From positions 15,229,282-15,293,281 of the forward strand of contig OY759262.1 in the NCBI GenBank assembly GCA_963662155.1: a DNA stretch of 64,000 nt. The letters run 5' to 3'. How positions within the stretch are numbered: position 1 is the stretch's first letter; the number at the start of each line of letters is the position of its first letter. The notes under the pieces are model-generated. The model ran no database searches. It was not told where the DNA came from and saw only the letters and a program-made list of their open reading frames with translations. This document shows, in pieces, positions 24,121 through 34,829 of this stretch. This DNA is from Lamellibrachia columna (Eukaryota; Annelida; Polychaeta; Sabellida; Siboglinidae). A program made the position numbers and the translations under genes.

Positions 24121-25517
24121 TCATTATACAAGATATAAGAATTTATTAAATAAAAGCGAAGTCCAGAAAAATTTAACGCTTTAAATTCCTCAACTTATGA
24201 GCTTTGATATTCAATTGTTAAAATTAACAATTCTACTTTTAACTTTTGTTAGTGATACAAAGTGGTCTTCTCTTTCAGCAGAAACAAGTTTCATCAAGAT
24301 TTATGCCTTGTATGGCTATTTGAGGGCCTTAAAAGAAGGGAATTTTTGCATTAACATGTAAACAATTTGTGTTTATGTCGCGTCTGTCACATAGGTCAGC
24401 ATGTTAGCGATTACGATGAGGAGAACGTGGACTCGGCTCAGAGGACAAAGGACATAATGTTAGTGACAGAGCGTGACGTAGGGCCTAATACTGCACGTGT
24501 GTACCTTAAATATAGCGGTTTGTGTCACACTTTTATGACAAAAAATATGTAACAATGTGAAAACAGGTTATGAAATTCCAAAAAGGCCCGTCGAACGACC
24601 TTGACTTTGTGTAAAAATGTATTAATCTAAGTCTAGAGCTGCTCCGTCGCGTGACATTGACCTGAGTCGAAACTGGGATTTTCCTGTTACTAAAAATAGC
24701 CTGCTGCAGCGGCCTACTGGACAACAACACTCGGGTTGCGAGGCCGCAGCGGGCAGTAGCTGGTTATTTCGACGAGTATGTCGGGTTTTCTACCAGATTA
24801 TGTGTTGTGGACGTGATAGCGGCGGCAAAGTTAGGTTTATTCGGTGATTTGCGGTAGCAAGCACCGTTCGATTCAGTTAGAGCGACCGAGGAAAACCCAC
24901 GGACAGATTCAACTTCCGCGTGCGTATTGACTTGATTGCCGAGATTGTCGTTTACCGGAAAGTCTGTTTACCTGCGGTGTATGTAGATGTAACATCATCG
25001 TGGTTTCGATCCACTATCAGACTAGAACTTTAGGATTGCTTTTTAACGTACATAGAATGTCGTAAAATAGCTAATATCATAAACTGCTGCACTGCAATAA
25101 ACGGACGGAAATTCCCAGGAAAATTCCCAGATCTATTTCTGTATAACCACTATAAGACTACACTGGCGCCACCGTGCGAGTACACGGGCATCTGATAGAA
25201 TAGACAAAATGCATAATTTTGCATAAGTAATACTAGAAAACGCAAGCATAAAGTGTTTTTGTTTAATTTGTCTATGTCGACAATCCTTCCACAATGCATA
25301 TATATTTATATTTTTACTACCTTTTTATTTGTTATTTTTTACCTCCGATCATGGCCGATTGTCGAGGTTTTATTAATTGAAAGAGCTTGGAAGCTGAATA
25401 ATTATACATGCAATGTTAACAAAATGGTGAAATTTACATAAAAACGTATCACCATGGTGTGTCATAAATCACCGGACACCCGGGGTCAACGGATCAACAA
25501 TGGTCCAAACTATGTTT
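24121..25517. other. No gene recognised
   Basis: GC rises between 24700 and 25000, but no exon could be defined. Confidence 0.4.
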
Positions 25518-25595
25518 AATGACATGTACATGATTAAATGACATGTACATGATTAAATGACATGTACATGATTAAATGACATGTACATGATTAAA
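25518..25595. repeat. 19-bp minisatellite, four units
   Basis: AATGACATGTACATGATTA is repeated four times exactly; ACATGTACATG inside it is itself palindromic. Confidence 0.95.
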
Positions 25596-25687
25596 TGCTA
25601 CATTCAGCTGAAACTTCATAAAAAATAGTGTCACTTGACTTGTCATGTGAGCTTTGCCTGTCGCGTAAGATACAGTGTGTGCCTGCG

Positions 25688-25691
25688 CGTA

Positions 25692-25789
<98 letters not shown>

Positions 25790-25790
25790 G
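25688..25790. repeat. (TGCG)n(TG)n compound microsatellite
   Basis: About 50 bp of each unit type. Confidence 0.95.
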
Positions 25791-25859
25791 TGCATGTGTT
25801 ACTGTGTGGGTTTGTTTGTTTGTGCGTTCGTGTGTGCGTATTCGTGTGCGGGCGGCCGG

Positions 25860-26649
25860 GCGCACGTCTGTGTCTGTTTATATTGGGTAAACTCTAAAAC
25901 GTACTTCGTGTTGCAAAGACCCAACTGTATGAAAATTATAATCGCTTTTAAACGACATAGACTATTTTATTTGGAATAATGCTAGCGTGGCCATATGACC
26001 CCTAAGCTTTAATTGACAAATAGCCTATTTTTAGGTGGGAACGCTTTCGATCACAGTGAACGAAGACCCTCTGTAAGATTGTTTAAAGTATTGACATGTT
26101 TTGTGCAGTCCTCTGTCATTTCCCGGCATTGGCGTTAATTAATAATCCGATAACTAGCCAAGCTACATCTTGGACGTAGCCGGGTAACATGGTGAACCAA
26201 AGCAAACATGACCCGGATGTGTGACCCCATTCAGTTTACATTGACTGAATAATTTTGATGATTGTCAGATCATGACGTATTTAGTTATTGATAGAAGTGT
26301 TTCTTTTATGAAATCCCCCCATTGGAATGAACTCGTATGTTTATGTTACACATAATATTGCATTTCACGGTGGACGTGATGGACGGTATGGATCCATATG
26401 TTGCATCGATAACGCATACAAGAATGCGAACTCCGACTGCAGCAGTAAGGTTATATTTTTTTATTTAATACCTATTCCATATCTCCCATTCCCACTGCGT
26501 TTAGCTATAACATTAACGCGAACACACATCCAGGGAAAAAATCAAATTGGGGTAGCGTGTTAAAACGACTGGCACTTCATTCCTACGACAGGAACCCGGA
26601 GGTGAATTAATGGTCTGGCCTCTGTGGTTGTTGTAGAGTCCTCGACACC
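25860..26649. other. Upstream flank of the bZIP gene
   Basis: No coding sequence is recognised. The promoter and any 5' non-coding exon should lie here or further upstream, but I see no convincing TATA box at a useful distance from the start codon. Confidence 0.4.
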
Positions 26650-27474
26650 ATGAACGACATCGGCCTCTCGCTGCCCGACTTCGGGGTGCTGATGGGTCAG
26701 CAGGACCGGAAACCCATCACCGGCAGTGACGTCACCGCTCCGGATGACGTCATCAAATCTCTCCTGCACAGCAGCGCTCCGTACACCGACTACGAAGAAG
26801 CAACGACTGCACTGACCGAGCTGTCTGGAAATATTCCAGACTTGGCGGAACTGATGTCATCTGTGGTACCGGATGGAAGCGAACAGAAGCAGAAAATGCC
26901 TTCCCGAAATAGAGCGCCCGATAACTGGTCGGAGATGCCCCGAACGCCGCTCATTCCTCTAACGGTAGAAGACGTGGATGCGTCTGGCCAACTCTGGCTA
27001 AAATCGGAGTGCAACGGGTGGCAAAACAGCGCCGACTGCTGGTCGCAGAACTTGTGTACACAGCTTAGTTCTGAGAACCAGCCGTTAAGAAGATGGTCTT
27101 CGACGTCATATCCGTCTGCTAGCGAAACGTACGCGAGGCAACATCCTGGGTTTGACGATTTGGGCTGCGCGGTCGTGTCGGAGCAACCGTTCATGCGCGG
27201 ACTTGCGCATTCGGGCGCACCAAGTTGTATCCATGGCAACGGCCACCAGAATGACTTGCAGTTTGCTGGCAATCAGCAAGGTACCGTAAATATGTACGGG
27301 AAACATAGTGCCATCCGAACAGTTGAAATGGACCACACGATAAGTTCCAGACAGTTCACGCATGGTCGATCCAGATCAATGTCGCTGGCGGACGAACGGT
27401 TCAGATACACGTCGTGGCCAGAAGGTCGATCCAGACCAACTGTGGAAGAAGAGTCAATGCGGACGTCAGATGAA
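26650..27474 (+). CDS. bZIP transcription factor (Fos/ATF3/BATF group), exon 1
   Basis: Exon 1 of a three-exon gene for a 369-residue nuclear DNA-binding protein (275 + 38 + 56). It starts at ACCATGA, a good eukaryotic start context, and ends phase 0 at GAA|GTAAGA. The 275 residues are largely low-order and polar. An N-terminal stretch with acidic and hydrophobic residues (about 30-72, including NIPDLAELMSSV) could be an activation or partner-binding region, and Arg/Ser-rich HGRSRSMSLADE lies near 238-249. No domain is recognised in this exon. Exons 2 and 3 supply the bZIP. The open frame continues past the donor to 27672 through CA-rich sequence, which I treat as intron. Proteins of this group bind AP-1 or CRE sites as heterodimers. 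The N-terminus is much longer than in BATF or JDP2. Confidence 0.8.
26727..26752. promoter_or_regulatory. Two CRE octamers within bZIP exon 1
   Basis: TGACGTCA occurs at 26727-26734 and 26745-26752, 18 bp apart start to start. This palindrome is the consensus for CREB/ATF dimers and is also bound by many AP-1-type heterodimers. They lie about 80-100 bp into the coding sequence of a bZIP gene. Both are also codons (SDVTAP, DDVIK), so a regulatory role is inference. Confidence 0.5.
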
Positions 27475-27997
27475 GTAAGACTGCAAAACCACGTGCATAG
27501 TCACGCATGCGCTCACATGCACACACATACACGCACAGGCATGCACACGCACGCACGCTCATGCACGCACCGGCACACGCACGCACATACACCCAGACAC
27601 ACATGCACGAACGCACGTACACCACGCACGTGCATACACATGCACCGGATAAAAGGTAATATTGTACTATAACGATGGCGTCACGCTAAAATAAATTTTA
27701 TCGGGACCACTTATTCTTTAAATTATCCGAAGTCTTGTTAGGCAGCGCTTTCCAGTCGTAATATTTGCTCTTTCTGGCGTTGTCTCGGTGGAAACCTGCA
27801 CAAGACGTAACAATCAGTTAGCAGCCATTCCTCGCACATTTTAACTTACGTAATGTAGGCCTTAAATGTAGGCATCTGTGCAATATAGATCATAGATTGG
27901 CTTAATAGCCTTTACGAATACTAGTCCACAACAACATTTGCTAAACACGCAAACAAGAATTAAAAAGCCTCTGCTTAATGACAAATCGTCGTTTCAG
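27475..27997 (+). other. bZIP gene intron 1, with CA/CACG-rich repeat
   Basis: A 523-bp intron with donor GTAAGA and acceptor TTTCAG. The segment 27500-27640 is a degenerate CACGCA/CACATG tract that keeps one frame open by chance. Confidence 0.75.
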
Positions 27998-28111
27998 TTC
28001 TCGGACGATGCTAGCGAGACGGGGCGACTGGTGCGGCGGAGGTTGTCCAACAAAACGGCCGCCCAGAAAAGTCGACAGCGCAAACGAGAGCGGACCCAGA
28101 TACTCAAGAAG
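27998..28111 (+). CDS. bZIP transcription factor, exon 2 (basic region)
   Basis: The exon encodes 38 residues between TTTCAG and AAG|GTAAAA, phase 0 on both sides. It carries the DNA-contacting basic region: RRRLSNKTAAQKSRQRKRER. The invariant bZIP signature N-x7-R is present (N of SNKTAA, R of KSR). AAQKSRQR is the spelling I associate with BATF proteins, whereas Fos has AAAKCRNR. The following RERTQILKK is more like ATF3/JDP2. A small phase-0 exon with the basic region, ending a few residues into the zipper, matches the exon layout I recall for Fos, ATF3 and BATF genes. This exon alone is strong evidence that the gene is real. Confidence 0.92.
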
Positions 28112-28249
28112 GTAAAATCACGTAGTACGTGGTAGGCCCTACCTTCCCGCATCGATAGGTATTAGGAAACTAAGGCAGATGTCGATGTATCCCACCCAAA
28201 CTAGGACAGTTTCACGCTTGGACACATGCAAAATCTGTTTATCGTGGGC

Positions 28250-28395
<146 letters not shown>

Positions 28396-28737
28396 CTAAA
28401 GTTATGTTTACACGATGCGAGGCGTCACAGCGATGACAAGATGTTTACGTCGTTAAACAATCAAGTCACGTGGGCTGTGATTATCTAATTACGTAAAAGT
28501 CACGTCACCACATTCACTATGTATTATAGGCAATATTATTAATAAAATGAACCTGATAATAGATTAAACAGTGGAATATATTATGAGATTCATAGATGCT
28601 TCTCTTCTTTTTTAAATAGCATGTTTAAAATATTAATTTAAAAGTAAAATGAACACATCGTTTGGAGAAAGCTTAATCATAACAAGGAGTGATCCATTTA
28701 GGGGGAATGCACAACATACGAATCTGGTTCGTGTACA

Positions 28738-28852
28738 TGTAGTGTGTGAATAGCTTAAGTAATATCCGCGGGGGGAGGGTAATAAAAAATGTTTGTTCAA
28801 ATCATCGAAAGAATTGACTTTAACCGTTAGATCTGGTAAAGTTCAAAATAAT
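28738..28852. repeat. Dispersed repeat, copy in bZIP intron 2 (pair with 33858-33955)
   Basis: Shared blocks in the same order and orientation are TTAAGTAATAT, GTTTGTT.AAATCATC.AAA, AATTGACT and GTTAGATC.GGTAA. Divergence is about 15-20%, so this is an old repeat family with at least two members here. Confidence 0.7.
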
Positions 28853-29013
28853 GGATATCCATAAAATGCGTTTCCATTTTCACCTCAATAAATGTTGGAT
28901 CAAACATTAAAAAATTTAATAGTTTGTATGACGATTTCACAAAAACTACATACAAATGTTAAACAAACGAGCTAGCTTGTCGTAGTGGATACGAGGAAAA
29001 TCTTAATTTTCGC

Positions 29014-29623
29014 GTAGAGACCACTGATCGTGTAGAGACCGCTGAACACGTAGAGACCGCTGATCGTGTAGAGACCGCTGATCACGTAGAGACCGCTGAA
29101 CACGTAGAGACCGCTGATCGTGTAGAGACCGCTGATCGTGTAGAGACCGCTGATCGTGTAGAGACCGCTGATCACCTAGAGACCGCTGATCGTGTAGAGA
29201 CCGCTGAACAAGTAGAGACCGCTGATCGTGTAGAGACCGCTGATCGTGTAGAGACCGCTGATCACGTAGAGACCGCTGATCGTGTAGAGACCGCTGATCA
29301 CGTAGAGACCGCTGAACACGTAGAGACCGCTGATCGTGTAGAGACCGCTGATCACGTAGAGACCGCTGATCGTGTAGAGACCGCTGATCGTGTAGAGACC
29401 GCTGATCGTGTAGAGACCGCTGATCGTGTAGAGACCGCTGATCACGTAGAGACCGCTGATCGTGTAGAGACCGCTGATCACGTAGAGACCGCTGATCGTG
29501 TAGAGACCGCTGATCACGTAGAGACCGCTGATCACGTAGAGACCGCTGATCGTGTAGAGACCGCTGATCGTGTAGAGACCGCTGATCGTGTAGAGACCGC
29601 TGATCGTGTAGAGACCGCCGTAC
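29014..29623. repeat. 18-bp satellite, 34 units, in bZIP intron 2
   Basis: The unit is GTAGAGACCGCTGATCGT, 33 complete copies plus a partial, with no indels. Variation is confined mostly to the last six bases (GATCGT, GATCAC, GAACAC). The unit is six codons, so the minus strand stays open as SGLYTI/SGLYVI repeats; this is a property of the unit and not a gene. Confidence 0.97.
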
Positions 29624-30261
29624 GGCAGCACAAGGCTGACCAATAAATCTTCACCATTGAATTTGACACTTAATGTTTTCATAGATGACTGATTGGTCTG
29701 TTCAGTTCTCGTTTTATACTATTTTCGACAGTAAAAATAGTACAGCAATGAAGATTACGACATGGCGTATAACATTTTAACTTTTAGATAAAAAAATTAA
29801 GAGAATTTGATCATTTTAATTACATAGACCTCCAACTCCGTATCAGTTGGCCAATGGAAATCGTTCTGCATTCTGACACAGATGATAAATCAAATTCAAT
29901 TCAGATTGGCGGATGTATTACTTGGTTAAGTGAAATTGTTAGTGTTGACACGCTACCTCGACTTGCAACATAAAACCAAAATATTTTAGAGAGGAATTTT
30001 CCTATAGGGCGGGCCACTTTTTGTAGGGGAAAATCTGCAGTAATCTGACCCAGGATCAACATGCTATGTAGAATGTAGCCCCCGAGTCGATTTACTCCCG
30101 GGTCAAAATAATATATGTTACCGGAACTCATGTCTAAATTCATTGTTTAATTCGCCATTAAGCACCGCCATCGTTATCAGCATGACCACCAACACGGAAC
30201 CACATATGAGGAAAAGTAGACCGTAAATTGTGCAGAAACAGTCACCACACCTAACAACTAT

Positions 30262-30385
30262 AACCGCCACCACCACAACAATAACCATTATATAACCACC
30301 GTAATTAACCATATAACCACCGTAATTAACCATATAACCCTCATATAACCACCATATAACCATTATATAACCACCTAATAACCAT
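30262..30385. repeat. Degenerate ATAACCACC repeat
   Basis: Variants of CATATAACCACCGTAATTAAC and ATTATATAACCACC fill the last part of intron 2 up to 15 bp before the exon 3 acceptor. Confidence 0.75.
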
Positions 30386-30399
30386 ACATTTGTATGCAG

Positions 30400-30570
30400 G
30401 AATGGCTGGACACGGAATGCGACAACACCCGCCTGCAGTATGAGATCAATCAGCTGCGGAAACAAGTGGCGGAACTGCAGGGAATGCTCCGCAATCACAA
30501 GTGCAAGCGACGGCGAACGTCTCCGGGAGCCACGCCCCAGCCGACGGCGCAGCCCGTGTCTACGGCGTAG
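30400..30570 (+). CDS. bZIP transcription factor, exon 3 (leucine zipper and C-terminus)
   Basis: The exon opens after TTTGTATGCAG and encodes 56 residues to TAG. Numbered from the signature Arg, heptad d positions are L10 (exon 2), T17, L24, L31 and L38, with L42 and H45. The segment LQYEINQLRKQVAELQGML aligns well with the Fos/ATF3/JDP2/BATF zipper, including the final His-x-Cys (RNHKC). The second heptad Leu is replaced by Thr, which could weaken homodimers. The tail after the zipper is short: a KRRR patch, then a Pro/Thr-rich end. No AATAAA was found between the stop and the LINE 3' end at 31019, so the poly(A) site is unknown. Confidence 0.9.
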   Translation, partial: EWLDTECDNTRLQYEINQLRKQVAELQGMLRNHKCKRRRTSPGATPQPTAQPVSTA

Positions 30571-31018
30571 GCAGTCGCTGCGCAACATTGCATCGCATAT
30601 GCAACATGACAAAACAGTTGATAGTTTGTTAAAGTTGCGGGATTTCCGAAACCGCAGTGTCAGTCGCGCTGTCAATGGCTCCAAGTTGGACGATCGAGCC
30701 ATGTAACCCAGTGTCGTCAACGGCCTGAACGTTATCGTTCGTTGACCGTGACTGAGTAAGACTACACGAGCGAACCTTTGTAAATTATCAAACAATGTCA
30801 ACAGCTGGACTATATAGGAAAGGCGCCTCCCCCCCCCCCGATAAGAGGTGTCGCCGCAACGGGGTCGTTTAACGTTGTCCAGCGTTGTAACAATTCGCTA
30901 GACAAAACGAGAAATATTCTAGAGATTGCTCGTGTCGCCAACAGCAACGTGGCGTCGATAACGAAGTGCTGTTTTAATAGCTTATCGTGCAACGTTTTAT
31001 GCTTTATTTATTTCGAAA
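30571..31018. other. 3' flank or 3' UTR of the bZIP gene
   Basis: No poly(A) signal, frame or repeat of note is seen apart from a short poly-C at about 30829-30840. Confidence 0.4.
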
Positions 31019-32440
31019 TTTAACAAGATTTAACAAGATTTGCCATCCAAGCCAAAGGCCCAGATGGCAAGTGGACAAGGAAGCCATTGGCTTATCGAGA
31101 GTCCAACAATGTTCACCTACTTATAACCCGCCCTCCTGATATATGTGTCAACCTTGTTTTTAAACATATTCACGCTGGTAGCAGTTACACAATCTGTAGA
31201 CAATTTGTTCCATTCATTTATTGTCCTCTGTGAGAACGAGTGCTTCCTGATGTCCAATCTACATTGATCCTTTACTAATTTTACCTCATGTCCTCTAGTT
31301 CTGCTATCCTTCTTGAGTGAGAAAAACATATTTCTATCAATAATTTCATACCCATTCAATATCTTAAAAACTTCAATCTGATCTCCTCTTAACCTCCTTG
31401 TCTCTAGAGTTGTTAAACCACATTCTTTCAGGCGTTCTTCATAACTAAGGTCTCTAAGTTCTGGAATCATTTTAGTTGCTCTCCTTTGTATGCGTTCAAG
31501 CGTATCTATATCCTTCTTACGATATGGTCTCCATGCTTGTATACAGTATTCTAAATGAGGTCTAACTATTGCTTTATAAAGAGGTATAATTAACTTTTTT
31601 CCCTTGTATGTTATGTTTCTTCTAATCAATCCAAGAATTTGATTACCCTTTGAAGCTGCAATACCACACTGCTCTGAAACTTTCATATCAGCGCTTATTG
31701 TAACTCCTAAGTCCTTTTCTTTTACAGTAGTACCCAGAACAGTATCTCCCATTTTATAGTTTACATTCAAGTTCCCATGTCCTGTATGTAGGCATTTACA
31801 TTTCCCAAAATTGAACAGCATCTGCCATTTCTCAGACCATTTCACTAATCTGTCTAGATCGTTTTGTAAATGTTGTTTATCACCATCAGTATTAACCTTT
31901 CTAAACAGTTTTGTGTCATCCGCAAATTTCAGTACGTTACTTGTTATACTGTCGTCCAAGTCATTGATATAAATTAAGAATAATATAGGTCCTAGTACTG
32001 ACCCTTGAGGTACCCCACTCAAAACCGATTTCCAATTTGAAACTTCTCCATCTACTACAACTCGTTGTCTTCTGTCAGTCAGCCATTGTTCTATCCAGTC
32101 AGTTATGCTATCCCCGATACCATGGGCTTTTAATTTAAGTAGCAATCTTTGATGTGGCACTTTGTCAAAAGCTTTCTGAAAATCTAAGTAGATAATATCT
32201 ACTGGCGATCCCACGTCTATCCACTTAGTGATTTCTTCCAAAAAACATAACATATTTGTTAAGCATGACCTTGCTTTAAGGAATCCATGTTGAGATGAAT
32301 TTAATAATTTATGCTTAACGAGGAAGTCCACCATATGGTCTTTAATTAACCTTTCTAATAATTTACAAATCACTGACGTTAAACTCACTGGAACAGTTGC
32401 TTTCCATGCTTCCTTAAAAATAAATTTACAGTTGTTGCTT
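31019..32440 (-). mobile_element. CR1-like non-LTR retrotransposon, 5'-truncated, copy 1
   Basis: The minus-strand copy ends (3' end of the element, 31019-31045) in short tandem AAATCTTGTT units rather than poly(A), a feature of CR1-type LINEs. The 3' untranslated part with CCACTTGCCATCTG recurs in two other copies at 42.6 and 46.1 kb. The 5' end fades near 32440, before the start of the reverse transcriptase domain, which is usual for incomplete reverse transcription. Confidence 0.85.
31117..32388 (-). CDS. LINE reverse transcriptase, C-terminal 423 residues, open frame
   Basis: The fragment carries the RNA-templated polymerase core of ORF2. Motifs are in order: YLDFQKAFDKVPH (about 67-79, first catalytic Asp), SGVPQGSVLGP (about 124-134), LIYINDL (about 138-144) and FADDTKL (about 155-161, the catalytic DD). 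The thumb and C-terminal domain follow, with HLEYCIQAWRPY, then ERIQRRATKMIP, ending in NKVDTYIRRAGYK. The endonuclease and the first reverse transcriptase motifs are missing because of 5' truncation, so the listed start is only where the open frame begins. The lack of stops across 423 codons suggests a fairly young insertion. The Jockey/CR1 group is the likely clade; the exact family is not determined. Confidence 0.9.
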   Translation of the reverse strand: MSLTSVICKLLERLIKDHMVDFLVKHKLLNSSQHGFLKARSCLTNMLCFLEEITKWIDVGSPVDIIYLDFQKAFDKVPHQRLLLKLKAHGIGDSITDWIEQWLTDRRQRVVVDGEVSNWKSVLSGVPQGSVLGPILFLIYINDLDDSITSNVLKFADDTKLFRKVNTDGDKQHLQNDLDRLVKWSEKWQMLFNFGKCKCLHTGHGNLNVNYKMGDTVLGTTVKEKDLGVTISADMKVSEQCGIAASKGNQILGLIRRNITYKGKKLIIPLYKAIVRPHLEYCIQAWRPYRKKDIDTLERIQRRATKMIPELRDLSYEERLKECGLTTLETRRLRGDQIEVFKILNGYEIIDRNMFFSLKKDSRTRGHEVKLVKDQCRLDIRKHSFSQRTINEWNKLSTDCVTATSVNMFKNKVDTYIRRAGYK

Positions 32441-32755
32441 TTTTGTCTTCATATATATGGGGGGGTAGTAAGTAAGTAAATAAGACTATTGCAATACTAT
32501 TGCAATACTATTGCGATACTTTCATAACTATAGCCAATAGCCAGGTAAACAGTCACAAGCCGTAATTGGTGGGTGATGCGATCGCGTAGTTTTCGAGCTA
32601 GTTGATTAAATCCATGAAAGACGCTGCTCTAATCGACGAGTGTTGATGCTAGGTCGATAAATAAATAAATTTATCCAGTATAGTTGAGAAAAAACATGTT
32701 TATTTATATTATTGCAATGACACAAGTAGCCCTGATGAATTGTTTTGTTAACTGT
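32441..32755. other. No gene recognised
   Basis: Contains a short CTATTGCAATA repeat near 32485-32520. Confidence 0.4.
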
Positions 32756-32756
32756 C

Positions 32757-33040
32757 GTTACTATCGATAGTTCGGTGTACTATCGACGATAACTATCGAT
32801 AGTTAAGTTTTCTATCGACAGCATTGCGTCATCACATCGACTATCGCTATGCATCAATAGTTCGATGTGTTGTCACGCGCCTACACTGCCTTTGCATGGT
32901 GGGCACATTGGATCGATAACGGTAAGCCGCGAGATAAACAAATCACCCGCGTCTGTACGTTATTGTTCACACTATAAAAGGCGACGGAACCGCCGAGGGC
33001 CGTTGACTAATTAGTGTCAGCTCTAATAAAGTGAACACAA
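32757..33040 (+). mobile_element. Possible solo LTR or promoter with ACTATCGATAGT palindromes
   Basis: Two AACTATCGATAGTT-type palindromes and weaker variants lie at 32757-32865. TATAAAAG follows at 32973-32980 and AATAAA at 33025-33030. A TATA box and a poly(A) signal about 45 bp apart is the layout of an LTR U3-R-U5. No terminal TG...CA pair or target duplication was confirmed, and no internal retroelement sequence is attached. A simple promoter is the alternative; TATCGATA is also a known insect promoter motif (DRE). Confidence 0.3.
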
Positions 33041-33784
33041 AACCACGTCACGGTGGGTCACTTCTCGCTGCCGTCTGCTCACGCGTTGGCTTTCACACGT
33101 TTCTCGTTTATTTAGCTCGACTAATAAACAACACAGGTGTGAATTTGTTGTATACCGTGTATATTTTCGCTGGCGTCAGATGTTTCCGATATTTGACACA
33201 TTTTGTCATGAATAGGTTTCTATGCTTGTTGTGACGGACGAAATGTAATCTACCCGCACATGCCCCTCTATACTTGCGTTTGAATTTGCTGGCATTGCGT
33301 TATGGAATTTTCCATAAGAAAAGGCTTAACGGCGATAACAACAACTTCGGGGAATCCCCGGGACACTGATATATAAACACATAAATATTCCTGTTAGTGA
33401 TAATTATTTTATTGAAACGCACAATGCGTGAGATTTACAGGTATAGTTGCGCGATATATAGCATGATATGTGGAAGCTGAATACGTAAAGATTGGTGGGT
33501 TTGTGTTTTTGTATTTGTAACAATGCAGAATGCCCCTCAGCCGCTTTGGCACCCTGCCAGGAGGTGCACTTGTTGGCATCTTGCCAGGAATCGGTTCGTC
33601 AAAAAACAAACTGATTTGCATAAACAGTTTAAAAGTGTACGTGTCTCGTGACACGTTCCCCTATGCGTCCGCCCATACCACGGTGTTGCTATTCGTCTGC
33701 CAGCTTATGTTACCGTAGTACGGACTGAATGTTAAAAGTCACTCGCAAAACCTCCTCAATTCAAATAACCCATCGCGAATAAAG
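33041..33784. other. No gene recognised
   Basis: Short overlapping frames on both strands near 33409-33718 show no recognisable domain. Confidence 0.4.
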
Positions 33785-33880
33785 TTTGTTCATGTTCAAA
33801 TATGTTGTGTGTGCATAATTTAAGTATGTTGGGTGTGGATAGTTTAAGTATGTTGTGTGTGCTTATAGTTTAAGTAATAT
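33785..33880. repeat. Tandem repeat of about 26 bp, three units
   Basis: Units near AGTATGTTG(G/T)GTGTG followed by a TAGTTTA segment lead directly into the dispersed repeat at 33858-33955. Confidence 0.75.
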
Positions 33881-33955
33881 GCGTAGTAACATATGCGTAC
33901 GTTTGTTAAAATCATCAAAATAATTGACTCTGATTGTTAGATCAGGTAACTTGCG
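33858..33955. repeat. Dispersed repeat, second copy
   Basis: Partner of the bZIP intron 2 copy at 28738-28852, same orientation. It continues into a GGTTCGGGGGGTTCGACCG palindrome-like stretch at about 33981-34010 that is absent from the other copy. Confidence 0.7.
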
Positions 33956-34127
33956 AATTAATGACATGCCCATCTTCTGGTGGTTCGGGGGGTTCGACCG
34001 AACACCCCTTTTTGAGAGAATTTCTTTTAACTGTAGCATTGTCAAGAAATCATCCCATATAAATCCATGCTGATTGTATACGCCCGAACCCCCATTTTCG
34101 AAACCCTGAGAACGGGCCACTGAGGGG

Positions 34128-34280
34128 GACGGAGAGGGAGAGGGAGAGGGAGAGGGAGAGGGAGAGGGAGAGGGAGAGGGAGAGGGAGAGGGAGAGGGAG
34201 AGGGAGAGGGAGAGGGAGAGGGAGAGGGAGAGGGAGAGAGAGAGGGAGAGGGAGAGGGAGAGGGAGAGGGAGAGGGAGAT
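34128..34280. repeat. (GGGAGA)n hexanucleotide array
   Basis: About 25 units with a single GAGAGAGA break near 34236. Confidence 0.97.
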
Positions 34281-34299
34281 CACCAGACATAAATAACCA

Positions 34300-34650
34300 G
34301 AAAGAGGTCACCAGACAGACGCCACTAGAGGGAACTACTTTGTGCTGCGATGATCCTGCCAGGTGTGAAATTGGGTTACAGACAAGGTCACAAGACGCAA
34401 ATCGCCAGTCTGGTTTGTCGTCGCGCAAACCAGACAGGAAGGACGCCAGACATAATATTGTAGACATCACTCGTGCACCGTAGAACCGCGTACAGAGGGC
34501 GTGTACGTCGTCATGGAACAATTCCATGACGTTGCAAACCCGTTGTCGTTCGCTCACAACAAGCCGCAGTCACGGTTTTACCCTTCTGTATATCGGTGTT
34601 TATCACGCATATATTACCTGCCAGGTGTAGCACTTACAACGTGCGATAAA
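34300..34650. repeat. Direct duplication, left copy (pair with 34830-35170)
   Basis: Shared blocks in order include GGGTTAC(A/T)GAC, GTCACAAGACGCA/GGCCACGAGACGCA, CCAGACA(T/G)AATATT, GT(A/C)(C/T)GTC(G/A)TCATGGAACA and GTTTATCACG. Divergence is about 20-25%. Confidence 0.75.
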
Positions 34651-34829
34651 TAAAATAAAATAATAAATGCGATAACGGGTTCATATGTGCACCATTATAA
34701 GAACTACAAACAATAAAACATATCAGAGAAGAGCAACATCTTACAAGGGAAAAATATCCCGGTGAAATAAGGCCTATAAATGTGGTTTTTTTGGGACAAA
34801 CTTTCAACATACAGTGTATTTACAACCAG

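Noticed and set aside
27475..27672. Extension of bZIP exon 1 to the stop at 27672
   Set aside because: The frame enters CACGCA repeats, while a good donor at 27475 joins in phase to the basic-region exon.
29176..29682. Minus-strand 168-codon frame of SGLYTI repeats
   Set aside because: Product of an 18-bp satellite inside an intron of the plus-strand bZIP gene; a stop splits the array and no gene context exists.
33031..33234. 67-codon frame after the TATA/AATAAA segment
   Set aside because: It lacks an ATG start and any domain; the TATA signal fits an LTR or non-coding start as well.
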